17,751 bases of DNA from an uncultured Gemella sp. (GTDB lineage: Bacteria > Bacillota > Bacilli > Staphylococcales > Gemellaceae): the NCBI GenBank assembly GCA_900555985.1, contig USNF01000019.1:1-17751 (forward strand), written 5' to 3'. Shown piece after piece: positions 1-6,675 of the stretch (positions are counted from its first letter, which is position 1; each line of letters starts with the position of its first letter). The translations under genes and the position numbers were made by a program. The notes below the pieces were generated by a model. It ran no database searches and was not told where the DNA came from. It was given only the letters and a program-made list of their open reading frames with translations.

Positions 1-61
1 AAGAAGTGAATTACACCCAGAAATCAACGAACAACTTATCGTTGAGTACTACAGCAGATAA
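1..61 (+). CDS. rpsD: 30S ribosomal protein S4, C-terminal end (partial)
   Basis: Only the last 19 codons and the TAA stop (59-61) are in the window; the reading frame starts at base 2. The visible peptide ends HPEINEQLIVEYYSR, which matches the conserved C-terminus of bacterial ribosomal protein S4 (the Bacillus subtilis protein, from memory, ends in EINEALIVEFYSR). S4 is a primary 16S rRNA-binding protein of the small subunit. The 5' part lies outside the window. A strong intrinsic terminator follows within ten bases, so this is the end of its transcript. The call rests on a short tail, but that tail is very characteristic. Confidence 0.85.
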   Translation, partial: RSELHPEINEQLIVEYYSR

Positions 62-66
62 TAAAT

Positions 67-104
67 AAAAAACCTTGCTATAATAATATAGTGAGGTTTT
101 TTTA
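67..104 (+). terminator. Intrinsic terminator of rpsD
   Basis: A 14-bp stem (68-81 with 88-101; only G-T wobbles as imperfections) closes a 6-nt loop and runs into a T-tract at 97-103. It starts seven bases after the rpsD stop. The A-run on the 5' side means it could also act on the opposite strand. Confidence 0.9.
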
Positions 105-109
105 TTTTA

Positions 110-588
110 GAATCTAGTTATGTTTATGATACTTGTATAAGCTTTTTAATGGAAAGGTAATTTTCTATTATTCATAGATAAATTAACACTTTTTTTTATT
201 TTGAAATAGTAAACAGTTATAAAACATTTTAAAATTGTGTTTCATAATAATATTATTGCTTTGAAAATGAAAATTTTATTTTCAAAGTAATTTATTGTTT
301 CAAATTTCTTTTCATAATTTTATTGATAATCCTATTAAGTAATAATATTTATACAAATTAATAAAGAAATTCATAAATAAGTAGTAATAATTTATTTATA
401 AAATTACACAAAAAAAACTGTATAAATTGAAAAATAATTTCTGTTTTTCTATATTCTTTTCATTTATAAAAATAAATATATTTTGAATTATTAATTAATG
501 TAAACCTCATACTTATCCCTTTTTTATAAATTTAAAAAATAAATATTTAAAGAAAATATTTTCAATATTATTTTCATTAAAAAATCGC
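110..588. other. Long AT-rich non-coding region between rpsD and ald
   Basis: About 480 bases with no supportable gene on either strand. Base composition is extremely AT-rich, with many A and T runs. Visible structure: a long hairpin at 255-291, a 12-bp palindrome GAAAATATTTTC at 552-563, and a catabolite-operator-like site at 579-594 next to the ald promoter. No tRNA, T-box, riboswitch signature or SD-preceded small reading frame was recognised. The length is unusual here, since other intergenic gaps in the window are below 220 bases. Confidence 0.7.
255..291. repeat. Inverted repeat, 14-bp arms with 9-nt loop
   Basis: Bases 255-268 pair with 278-291; the only irregularity is one G-T wobble. 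The core arm is CTTTGAAAAT and the loop is GAAAATTTT. It has no T-tract directly after it, so it is not a standard terminator. It could be a protein-binding dyad or an RNA hairpin; its function is unknown. Confidence 0.6.
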
Positions 589-594
589 TTTCAT
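579..594 (-). promoter_or_regulatory. cre-like operator (CcpA-type) at the ald promoter
   Basis: Read on the minus strand the site is ATGAAAGCGATTTTTT. Against the catabolite-responsive element consensus WTGNAARCGNWWWCA it matches 13 of 15 positions, missing only the distal CA. It sits on and just before the -35 region of ald, where binding could block RNA polymerase. This is a motif match by eye; CcpA itself is not in the window. Confidence 0.4.
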
Positions 595-617
595 TACAGA
601 AAAATATGTGATATTAT
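589..617 (+). promoter_or_regulatory. Promoter of ald (extended -10)
   Basis: TGATATTAT at 609-617 is a good extended -10 (TGn followed by TATTAT at 612-617). The -35 at 17-bp spacing (TTTCAT, 589-594) is poor, as is common for extended -10 promoters. Transcription would start near 624, giving a short leader with SD AAGGAGG at 635-641. Confidence 0.6.
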
Positions 618-649
618 ATAAGTACAAAGTAATTAAGGAGGTAAGGGAA

Positions 650-1765
650 ATGATTATCGGAGTACCAACAGAAATTAAAAATAATGAAAGTAGGGTTTCA
701 GCAATACCTGGTGTTGTAGGGGAATTAGTTCATGATGGACACAAAGTATATGTTGAAAAAGGAGCAGGTCTTGCTTCAGGGATTTCAGATGAAGAATACG
801 AAAAAGTAGGGGCTGTTTTATTAGATAAAGCAGAAGACGTATGGAATAAATCTGATTTAATCTATAAAGTTAAAGAACCAATTCCATCTGAATACAAATA
901 CTTCAGAAAAGGATTAATTATCTATACATATCTACACTTAGCAGCTGACCCAGAATTAACTAAAGCAATGGTTGATTCAGGAACAATTGGTATCGCTTTT
1001 GAAACAGTTAAAGTAGGTCGTGGATTACCATTATTAAGACCTATGAGTGAAATAGCTGGTAGAATGGCTATTCAAGAAGGAACTAGATTCTTATCTAAAG
1101 TTCAAGGTGGTAAAGGTAAATTATTACAAGGTGTTCCAGGGGTTCAACCAGGACATGTTGTAGTTATTGGTGCAGGGGTAGCAGGTACTGCAGCAGCAAC
1201 TGCAGCTTCTGGATTAGGAGCTCGCGTAACTATGTTAGACGTTAACCTTGATCGTTTAACTGAATTATCACACATCTTTGGTGGTAAAGTTGAAACAGTT
1301 TACTCAAATAAATTAAATATTGCAAATGCAATTAAAACAGCTGATTTAGTAGTAAGTACAGTTTTAATCCCAGGAGCTAAAGCACCTAAACTTGTTACTA
1401 AAGAAATGATTAAAGATATGCCAGATGGTGGTGTAATCGTTGACGTTGCTATCGACCAAGGTGGTACAACTGAATATACTGAAGGACGTCCAACAAGTCA
1501 CGATAAACCAATCTTCGTAGAAGAAGGAGTATTACACTACTCAGTAGCTAACATTCCTGGTGCAGTAGCTGAAACAGCAACTTACGCTTTATGTAATGCA
1601 ACAGCTAAATATGCTAAAGTTATTGCTAACTTAGGACTTAAAGAAGCAGTAGCTAGATTCCCAGAACTAGTTCCTGGTATTAACGTAGCTAATGGTAAAG
1701 TTACATTCAAAGCTGTAGCAGATGATTTAGGATATGAATATACTCCTGTAGAAGCTGCTCTATAA
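650..1765 (+). CDS. ald: Alanine dehydrogenase
   Basis: NAD-dependent enzyme interconverting L-alanine and pyruvate plus ammonia in the cytoplasm. The 371-aa length is typical of the family. The N-terminus MIIGVPTEIKNNESRV is the family signature. Lys75 (in KVKEP) and His96 (in LHLAAD) match the catalytic or substrate-binding residues of the Mycobacterium enzyme. The Rossmann loop GAGVAG is at 174-179, with Asp197 at the end of the next strand, and VDVAIDQGG is around 264-272. The ATG at 650 is chosen over an in-frame GTG at 608 because the GTG overlaps the promoter and the SD AAGGAGG lies 8 bases before 650. Codon choice is more regular than in its neighbours (many GCT, GTT, AAC, TTC), suggesting high expression. 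It has its own promoter and terminator, so it is monocistronic. A cre-like site suggests carbon-source control (inference). Confidence 0.97.
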   Translation: MIIGVPTEIKNNESRVSAIPGVVGELVHDGHKVYVEKGAGLASGISDEEYEKVGAVLLDKAEDVWNKSDLIYKVKEPIPSEYKYFRKGLIIYTYLHLAADPELTKAMVDSGTIGIAFETVKVGRGLPLLRPMSEIAGRMAIQEGTRFLSKVQGGKGKLLQGVPGVQPGHVVVIGAGVAGTAAATAASGLGARVTMLDVNLDRLTELSHIFGGKVETVYSNKLNIANAIKTADLVVSTVLIPGAKAPKLVTKEMIKDMPDGGVIVDVAIDQGGTTEYTEGRPTSHDKPIFVEEGVLHYSVANIPGAVAETATYALCNATAKYAKVIANLGLKEAVARFPELVPGINVANGKVTFKAVADDLGYEYTPVEAAL

Positions 1766-1794
1766 TAAATACTTTACAAAATATAAAAATAAGT

Positions 1795-1828
1795 AGGAGC
1801 GGAGAAGATATTTTTCCGCTCTTTTTTC
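1795..1828 (+). terminator. Intrinsic terminator of ald
   Basis: GAGCGGA (1797-1803) pairs with TCCGCTC (1815-1821), extended by weaker outer pairs, and is followed by a T-run at 1822-1827. It lies about 30 bases after the ald stop. Confidence 0.88.
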
Positions 1829-1880
1829 TAAAAAATAGTAATATATATGTATAAAAGTTAACAAAATTATTTATAACGTA

Positions 1881-1909
1881 TAGAAATAGTTTTGAAAACG
1901 TGTTATAAT
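1881..1909 (+). promoter_or_regulatory. Promoter of the APC permease gene
   Basis: A perfect extended -10, TGTTATAAT (1901-1909, hexamer 1904-1909), stands 17 bp after a -35-like TAGAAA (1881-1886, 4 of 6). The spacer contains the dyad GTTTTGAAAAC (1889-1899) and a cre-like half-site TTGAAAACG (1892-1900), so a repressor could bind between the two hexamers. Confidence 0.75.
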
Positions 1910-1959
1910 GTATTTAATTGTAATACATTATTTTAAAAATTAAATATTAGGAGGTTATT

Positions 1960-3336
1960 ATGAGTGTTTTAAGAAAAAGATCAGTAGAATCTATTCTAGA
2001 AGAAGCTAGAAAAAAAACATTTAATCCTACTATGAAAACACTTGACCTAGTACTATTTGGTATAGGAGCCATTATTGGTTCAGGAATTTTAGTACTAACT
2101 GGTAAAGCTTCAGCAGAAGCAGGACCAGCGGTTGTGTTCTCGTTCTTAATTGCCGGATTAGCATGTTGTTTAGCTGCTTTATGTTATGCGGAGTTAGCGT
2201 CAACGATTCCTTCAAGTGGTAGTACATATACTTATTTATATGTATCAGTAGGGGAAATTGTTGCTTATGTTGTTGGTTGGGTACTTATAGGTGGTTATGT
2301 ACTTACTTCTGCAACAGTTGCAAATGGTTGGTCAAGTTATTTTGCAAGATTACTGGGTGGATTAGGATTAAATTTACCTAAAGAATTTATTACTTTGCCT
2401 TCTCAAGGAGGATATGGTAATATACCAGCTGTAATAATTGTGTTAGTTATTACTTTTATCTTATCAAAAGGTACATCAAGTAGTAAAACTGTCAATAACT
2501 TGATGGTAGCAGCGAAAGTAGGTATTGTAATATTATTCCTTGTTGTTGGGGCATTTTACGTAGAGCCAACTCATTGGACAAATGATTTTGCACCTACAGG
2601 ATTCCAAGGTGTTATGCTTGCAGCAACAACGGTATTCTTTGCATATTTAGGATTTGATGCTATTTCTACATCTGCAGAAGAAACTATCAATCCTGAAAAA
2701 GCAGTTCCACGTGCAATTATTATCACTATGATAATCTGTACAGCATTTTATATTTTAGTATGTTTAGTCCTAACTGGTATTGTTAACTACACAGAATTAG
2801 GACAAGGGGATGCGCTAGCTTATGTCTTAGAAGTTGTTGGACAAAATAAAGTAGCAGGAGTTGTTTCTCTTGGAGCAGTAATAGGTCTAATGGCTGGTAT
2901 TTTATCATTCATGTTTGCTGGTATTCGTATTACTTATACTATTGCGCGTGATGGATTATTACCAGAAAAATTAACTAAACTAAATAAAAATAAAGTTCCT
3001 AGTATAGTTACATGGGGCTTAGGGATTACAATTTCATTATTAGCTGGTTTCTTACCATTAGGACAACTAGCTGATTTAGCAAACCTTGCATCAATTATTG
3101 CATTTGCTTTAGTAAGTTATACGACTATTGTATTCTCTAAAAAATATCCAGATTTAAAACGTGGATTTAAAGTTCCACTTATGCCATTCTTACCAATTGT
3201 TTCAATAGTTTTATTTGTTGGATTATTAACAAGTATAACAGCAACAACTTGGACTATTTTTGCAGTATGGGTAGCATTTGGAATACTAGTTTATTTTACA
3301 TATTCATATAAAAATAGTAAACTTAAAGATAAATAG
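1960..3336 (+). CDS. APC-family amino acid permease (YfnA/CAT-like)
   Basis: Integral membrane amino acid transporter of the APC superfamily, 458 aa, with about 12 predicted hydrophobic helices. Helix 1 carries the substrate-binding signature GIGAIIGSGI (34-43). Helix 6 has the family motif FFAYLGFDAISTSAEE (about 226-241), followed by NPEKAVPRAI. Lys186, in the helix-5 segment AAKVGIVILF, aligns by context with the lysine proposed to couple protons in ApcT-type carriers, which suggests proton symport. The start ATG is preceded by AGGAGG about 7 bases upstream. Substrate cannot be read from sequence; cationic or small neutral amino acids are usual, and the position next to ald favours alanine. 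It has its own promoter and ends at a terminator shared with the opposing nuclease gene. Confidence 0.9.
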   Translation: MSVLRKRSVESILEEARKKTFNPTMKTLDLVLFGIGAIIGSGILVLTGKASAEAGPAVVFSFLIAGLACCLAALCYAELASTIPSSGSTYTYLYVSVGEIVAYVVGWVLIGGYVLTSATVANGWSSYFARLLGGLGLNLPKEFITLPSQGGYGNIPAVIIVLVITFILSKGTSSSKTVNNLMVAAKVGIVILFLVVGAFYVEPTHWTNDFAPTGFQGVMLAATTVFFAYLGFDAISTSAEETINPEKAVPRAIIITMIICTAFYILVCLVLTGIVNYTELGQGDALAYVLEVVGQNKVAGVVSLGAVIGLMAGILSFMFAGIRITYTIARDGLLPEKLTKLNKNKVPSIVTWGLGITISLLAGFLPLGQLADLANLASIIAFALVSYTTIVFSKKYPDLKRGFKVPLMPFLPIVSIVLFVGLLTSITATTWTIFAVWVAFGILVYFTYSYKNSKLKDK

Positions 3337-3344
3337 TAAACGAG

Positions 3345-3385
3345 AAAGAGTAGAGGTTATTAAAACCTCTACTCTTTTTTTTTTT
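3345..3385. terminator. Bidirectional terminator between permease and nuclease genes
   Basis: AAAGAGTAGAGGTT (3345-3358) pairs perfectly with AACCTCTACTCTTT (3364-3377) around a 5-nt loop. On the plus strand a long T-run (3375-3385) follows, giving a very strong terminator for the permease. On the minus strand the hairpin follows the nuclease stop directly, with a weaker T-tract. Confidence 0.92.
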
Positions 3386-3923
3386 AACTCCATAAATTTT
3401 TTTTATTAGCCTTTGCCAAGTTTTGTGCTCTTTTATATTCATCTAAATATCTTGTATCCGGTTCTTTTACATATTTTATCTCAGCTAAACCTTGTTCTAA
3501 AAGTTCTTTTTGAACTGATTTACCATCTGCATAAACATAACAGAGTGCACGGTGATATTTATCCTCTTTTTCATATACATCAAATTCTATTTCTACATTT
3601 TTTGCCTTTGATAAAATTGATCCATTTAAATTACTAGCCTCGGGACCATACTTTTGAACATCAACACCTTTTTTAACAGTTTCAGGAGTATCAATAAGTA
3701 AATATCGTACTTTTAAATCCTTTTTATTAAAACGAACAACTATAGTATCCCCATCAATTTTTTCAACAAAATTTACTTTATATCGTGTAGTATCACCTTT
3801 AATAGAAACGTTATTTATTGTTACAGTTCTATACTTTGTATTAGTATTATTTGATATAATAAGTAATAGTATAGATATACTAGTAAAAATCCCTAAAAAT
3901 ATATAAAATATTTTCTTATTCAT
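3384..3923 (-). CDS. Membrane-anchored thermonuclease (staphylococcal nuclease family)
   Basis: Calcium-dependent endo/exonuclease of the SNase fold, 179 aa. Residues 5-24 form a hydrophobic signal-anchor or signal peptide after MNKK, with no clear lipobox, so the enzyme probably acts outside the membrane. The SNase domain spans about 45-178. All hallmark residues are present: DGD at 57-59, Arg73 (VRYLLIDTPE), Asp78, Thr79, Glu81 and Arg125 (DKYHRALCY); these match Arg35, Glu43 and Arg87 of S. aureus nuclease. The start has an unusually G-rich SD (AAGGGGGA) 7 bases upstream. The gene is monocistronic, divergent from tsaE and convergent with the permease. Its promoter/leader closely resembles that of comEA, hinting at a link to DNA uptake or nutrient DNA breakdown (inference). 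Confidence 0.93.
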   Translation of the reverse strand: MNKKIFYIFLGIFTSISILLLIISNNTNTKYRTVTINNVSIKGDTTRYKVNFVEKIDGDTIVVRFNKKDLKVRYLLIDTPETVKKGVDVQKYGPEASNLNGSILSKAKNVEIEFDVYEKEDKYHRALCYVYADGKSVQKELLEQGLAEIKYVKEPDTRYLDEYKRAQNLAKANKKNLWS

Positions 3924-3944
3924 AATTATTCCCCCTTATCTTAT

Positions 3945-3973
3945 ATTTTATCATTTTAAAAGTAAAAAATCAT
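3945..3973 (-). promoter_or_regulatory. Promoter of the thermonuclease gene
   Basis: On the minus strand, TGATAAAAT (3953 down to 3945) is an extended -10; the -35 position (3973-3968, ATGATT) is weak. The stretch from here to the start codon aligns with the comEA leader with only a 2-base gap. Confidence 0.55.
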
Positions 3974-4008
3974 TTCTAATTAGGTGAATATTAGGGTTTT
4001 ATTAGATA

Positions 4009-4037
4009 TTGGAATAAATCCATAAATATGTTATTAT
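4009..4037 (+). promoter_or_regulatory. Promoter of the tsaE operon
   Basis: TTGGAA (4009-4014, 4 of 6) is 17 bp before an extended -10, TGTTATTAT (4029-4037). It is the only good promoter seen before the tsaE-tsaB-rimI-tsaD genes and is divergent from the nuclease promoter. Confidence 0.65.
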
Positions 4038-4076
4038 AGATATTGATAATAATTTAAAGATATAGAAGGATGTAAA

Positions 4077-4529
4077 ATGTTAAATATTGTAATTAAAAAC
4101 TTTGAAGATACAAGACGTTTAGCAGAAATAGTTGCTAATAGTATTGATAATAAACTTATTTTAATGTTAAATGGTGATTTAGCTGCTGGGAAAACGACAT
4201 TTACTAAATATTTAGCAGAATATCTAGGTGTAAAAGCAGTAGTTAATTCTCCAACTTTTAATATTATGAAAGAGTATAAATATCCCGATGGAAGATTATA
4301 TCATATTGATGCATATAGATTAGAGAATAGTGATGAAGACTTAGGGTTTGAAGATATCTTCTATGAAGATAATGTTTGTGTGGTAGAGTGGGGAGAATTT
4401 ATTGAAGAATACTTACCATCTGAACGCTTAGTCTTTAATATACGAATTAGAAATAATATTCGAGAAGTAGAAATAATATCTAGTGGTATTTACAGAAAAA
4501 TAGAAGAAAGGATAAAAGAATTGTGGTAA
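4077..4529 (+). CDS. tsaE: tRNA threonylcarbamoyladenosine biosynthesis ATPase TsaE
   Basis: P-loop ATPase of the bacterial t6A synthesis complex (TsaB-TsaD-TsaE), which makes N6-threonylcarbamoyladenosine at position 37 of ANN-decoding tRNAs in the cytoplasm. The 150-aa length is normal. Walker A is GDLAAGKTT (33-41), with Lys39 and Thr40. Other family motifs are NSPTF (57-61), HIDAYRL (76-82) and VVEWGE (102-107). The SD AAGGA lies about 6 bases before the ATG. It overlaps tsaB by 7 bases, consistent with translational coupling and joint expression of the complex partners. No key residue is missing. Confidence 0.96.
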   Translation: MLNIVIKNFEDTRRLAEIVANSIDNKLILMLNGDLAAGKTTFTKYLAEYLGVKAVVNSPTFNIMKEYKYPDGRLYHIDAYRLENSDEDLGFEDIFYEDNVCVVEWGEFIEEYLPSERLVFNIRIRNNIREVEIISSGIYRKIEERIKELW

Positions 4530-5191
4530 GTTTAGTAGTCGAAGCATCGAATGGTTTTTGTTCGATAGCTTGTATAGAGAATAAAAACATATTAGCGGAA
4601 AAAAATTTGGAATGTAATAATAATTTATCTGCAATAATATTATCTGAGATTGATAGTTGTTTAAAAGCAGCAAACAAAACTAAGGCTGATTTAACTGAAA
4701 TTATTTCAAGTGAAGGACCAGGATCATATACTGCGATTAGAGTAGTTGCTGCAGTATGTAAAACACTGGCATTTTCTTTAAAATTACCTCTTAAAGTAGT
4801 TTCGAGCTTAAAACTATTAGCATTATTAGAATTTAATAGTAATAAATTAATAGTCCCACTTATAGATGCACGTCGTGGTAATGTTTTTTCTAGTGTGTAT
4901 GAAAGAATAGATAATAAGTTAAGCGTAGTTAAAGAAGAAGGTTATTACTCACTAGTTGAATTAAATGATTTTTTAGAGGCTGAAGGTAAAGATTTTATAT
5001 ATGTAGGACAAGATATAAAAAAATTAAAAGAAAAGTTATTAGTTTCTGAGTACAACGAAAGCCCAGTTCGTTCTGGAAACATAATAGAAATTTACGATAC
5101 ATTAGAAATAAAAGATTTCTATAACATGAAACCAAAATATTTGAGAAAAACAGAAGCAGAAAGGGAATTAGAAAATGATAAAAATAAATAA
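4523..5191 (+). CDS. tsaB: tRNA threonylcarbamoyladenosine biosynthesis protein TsaB
   Basis: Non-catalytic ASKHA-fold partner (YeaZ) that dimerises with TsaD and recruits TsaE, 222 aa. The family core GPGSYTAIR is at 65-73. The N-terminal strand LVVEASNGFCSIACI matches the ASKHA phosphate-1 region. The HSE motif often seen near residue 35 is replaced here by NNLSAII, a divergence not expected to matter in a non-catalytic subunit. The GTG start at 4523 lies inside the end of tsaE, with AAAGGA about 10 bases upstream. It overlaps rimI by 17 bases, so the whole block is a tightly coupled operon. Confidence 0.93.
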   Translation: MVSLVVEASNGFCSIACIENKNILAEKNLECNNNLSAIILSEIDSCLKAANKTKADLTEIISSEGPGSYTAIRVVAAVCKTLAFSLKLPLKVVSSLKLLALLEFNSNKLIVPLIDARRGNVFSSVYERIDNKLSVVKEEGYYSLVELNDFLEAEGKDFIYVGQDIKKLKEKLLVSEYNESPVRSGNIIEIYDTLEIKDFYNMKPKYLRKTEAERELENDKNK

Positions 5192-5627
5192 AGTCGATAT
5201 AAATGATTTAGATATATTATCAAAAATTGATGTTAATAATTTTGAGGACGCCTGGACATATGAAATGTTTAAATCAGAATTAGAACATGAAAATTCAGAA
5301 TACTATGGATTATTTAATGATGGAGAAATTATAGGTTTTTGTGGAGGTTGGCTAGTAGCTGATGAATATCAAATTAACAAAATTGCAATTGATAAACCGC
5401 ATCAAAACAAAAAACTTGGACAAATTTTCTTAACATATGTTATGCAAGTTTTAAAATTAAAAGGTGTAAAAAAAGCTTTAGTAGAAGTAAGAGTTAGCAA
5501 TATGCCAGCAATAACTGTTTATGAAAAAGCAGGATTTTCAACTATTGATATGAGAAAAAACTATTATAAAAACAATGGTGAAAATGCTTATGTAATGGTA
5601 AGGGATTTTAGTAATGAGAGATATTAA
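5175..5627 (+). CDS. rimI: Ribosomal protein S18 alanine N-acetyltransferase
   Basis: GNAT-fold acetyltransferase of the RimI family, 150 aa, expected to acetylate the N-terminal alanine of ribosomal protein S18. The acetyl-CoA loop is HQNKKLGQ (76-83), a variant of the usual Q/R-x-x-G-x-G/A, followed by a helix. The C-terminal EVRVSNMPAITVYEKAGF (104-121) is typical, with Asn109 and Tyr116 in the usual active-site positions. The location between tsaB and tsaD is the classical Firmicutes arrangement. It overlaps both neighbours, by 17 and 14 bases. True substrates of such enzymes can be broader than S18. Confidence 0.92.
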   Translation: MIKINKVDINDLDILSKIDVNNFEDAWTYEMFKSELEHENSEYYGLFNDGEIIGFCGGWLVADEYQINKIAIDKPHQNKKLGQIFLTYVMQVLKLKGVKKALVEVRVSNMPAITVYEKAGFSTIDMRKNYYKNNGENAYVMVRDFSNERY

Positions 5628-6651
5628 TAAAACAGAGAATATAAATATATTAGCTATTGAAACAAGTTGTGATGAAACAAGTGTAGCAGTAGTTTGTAAT
5701 GGGAAAAAAGTACTTTCAAATATTGTGAGTAGCCAAATAGAGACACATAAACAATTTGGAGGAGTTGTACCAGAAATTGCAAGTCGTCAACATATAGAGG
5801 TAGTTATACAGATTGTTGAAGAGGCACTTGAAGAAGCTGATATAACTTTAAAAGAAATAGATGCGATATGTGTTACTCAAGGACCAGGTCTTATAGGTTC
5901 ACTTTTAGTAGGTGTTAATGTTGCAAAAACATTGAGTTATGCATTAGATAAACCTCTAATTGCAGCGCATCATATAGCTGGTCATATATACGCTAGTAAT
6001 ATAGATAATAATATAGTTTATCCTTCGTTAGCGCTAGTTGTTAGCGGTGGACATACAGAATTAGTATATTTAAAAGGAGAACTTGATTTTGAGATTATAG
6101 GTTCTACTCATGATGATGCGGTCGGTGAAGCATATGATAAAGTCGCTCGTCAATTAAAACTCGATTACCCAGGTGGTCCAAAGGTTGATAAACTTGCAAA
6201 AATGGGAGTTGATAAGTATAAATTTCCGAGGGCAATGATTGATAGCGATGATTATAATTTTAGTTTTTCTGGAATGAAATCAGCCGTGATTAACTTTGTC
6301 CATAATGCTAATCAACGTGGAGAACAAATTATTCCAGAAGATTTAGCGTGTAGTTTTCAAACTGCAGTGGTTGAAGTTTTAATTACAAAAACAAAAAAAG
6401 CTATAAAAAATTTAGGAGTTAAGCAACTAATTCTTGCTGGTGGTGTTGCAGGTAATAGTGAACTACGACAACAAATTCTAAATTTAGAAGAGGAATTAGA
6501 TATAGAGGTATTAATACCGCAGATGGCGTATTGTAGTGATAATGCAGCAATGATGGGTGCTGTAGGCTATTATTATTACAAAAATAAATTATTTACAGAC
6601 TCATTGACGCTAAATGCTAAATCTACTCTAGATTTAGAAGAAATTCGCTAG
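5614..6651 (+). CDS. tsaD: tRNA N6-adenosine threonylcarbamoyltransferase TsaD
   Basis: Catalytic subunit (Kae1/YgjD family) that transfers threonylcarbamoyl from its adenylate to A37 of tRNA; 345 aa, full length. Seen in order: IETSCDETSVAV (15-26), GGVVPEIASRQH (49-60), QGPGLIGSLLVG (89-100), the metal-binding pair His120 and His124 in HHIAGH, SGGHTEL (144-150), DDAVGEAYDK (167-176), GGVAGN (276-281), and CSDNAAM (307-313) with Asp309. It starts inside the end of rimI (14-base overlap) with AAGGGA upstream. Its last codons carry a repeat that could form a weak terminator or attenuator before the next gene. Confidence 0.97.
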   Translation: MRDINKTENINILAIETSCDETSVAVVCNGKKVLSNIVSSQIETHKQFGGVVPEIASRQHIEVVIQIVEEALEEADITLKEIDAICVTQGPGLIGSLLVGVNVAKTLSYALDKPLIAAHHIAGHIYASNIDNNIVYPSLALVVSGGHTELVYLKGELDFEIIGSTHDDAVGEAYDKVARQLKLDYPGGPKVDKLAKMGVDKYKFPRAMIDSDDYNFSFSGMKSAVINFVHNANQRGEQIIPEDLACSFQTAVVEVLITKTKKAIKNLGVKQLILAGGVAGNSELRQQILNLEEELDIEVLIPQMAYCSDNAAMMGAVGYYYYKNKLFTDSLTLNAKSTLDLEEIR

Positions 6652-6662
6652 TAGATTTTTTT
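6619..6662 (+). terminator. Weak terminator or attenuator-like structure at the end of tsaD
   Basis: AAATCTACT (6619-6627) can pair with AGTAGATTT (6650-6658), which runs into a T-tract to 6662. The same 5' segment AAATCTA can instead pair with a nearer TAGATTT (6629-6635) around a 3-nt loop. The two folds exclude each other. The first overlaps the tsaD stop and could reduce transcription of the downstream genes. The stems are AT-rich, so strength is doubtful. Confidence 0.4.
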
Positions 6663-6675
6663 AAGGGAGCTTATT

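Noticed and set aside
608..649. Upstream GTG start extending alanine dehydrogenase by 14 residues
   Set aside because: It overlaps the extended -10 promoter and has no SD; the ATG at 650 has a perfect SD and gives the family N-terminus.
3413..3637. Plus-strand frame opposite the thermonuclease
   Set aside because: The minus strand holds all nuclease active-site residues; the plus frame has no SD and no recognisable protein features.
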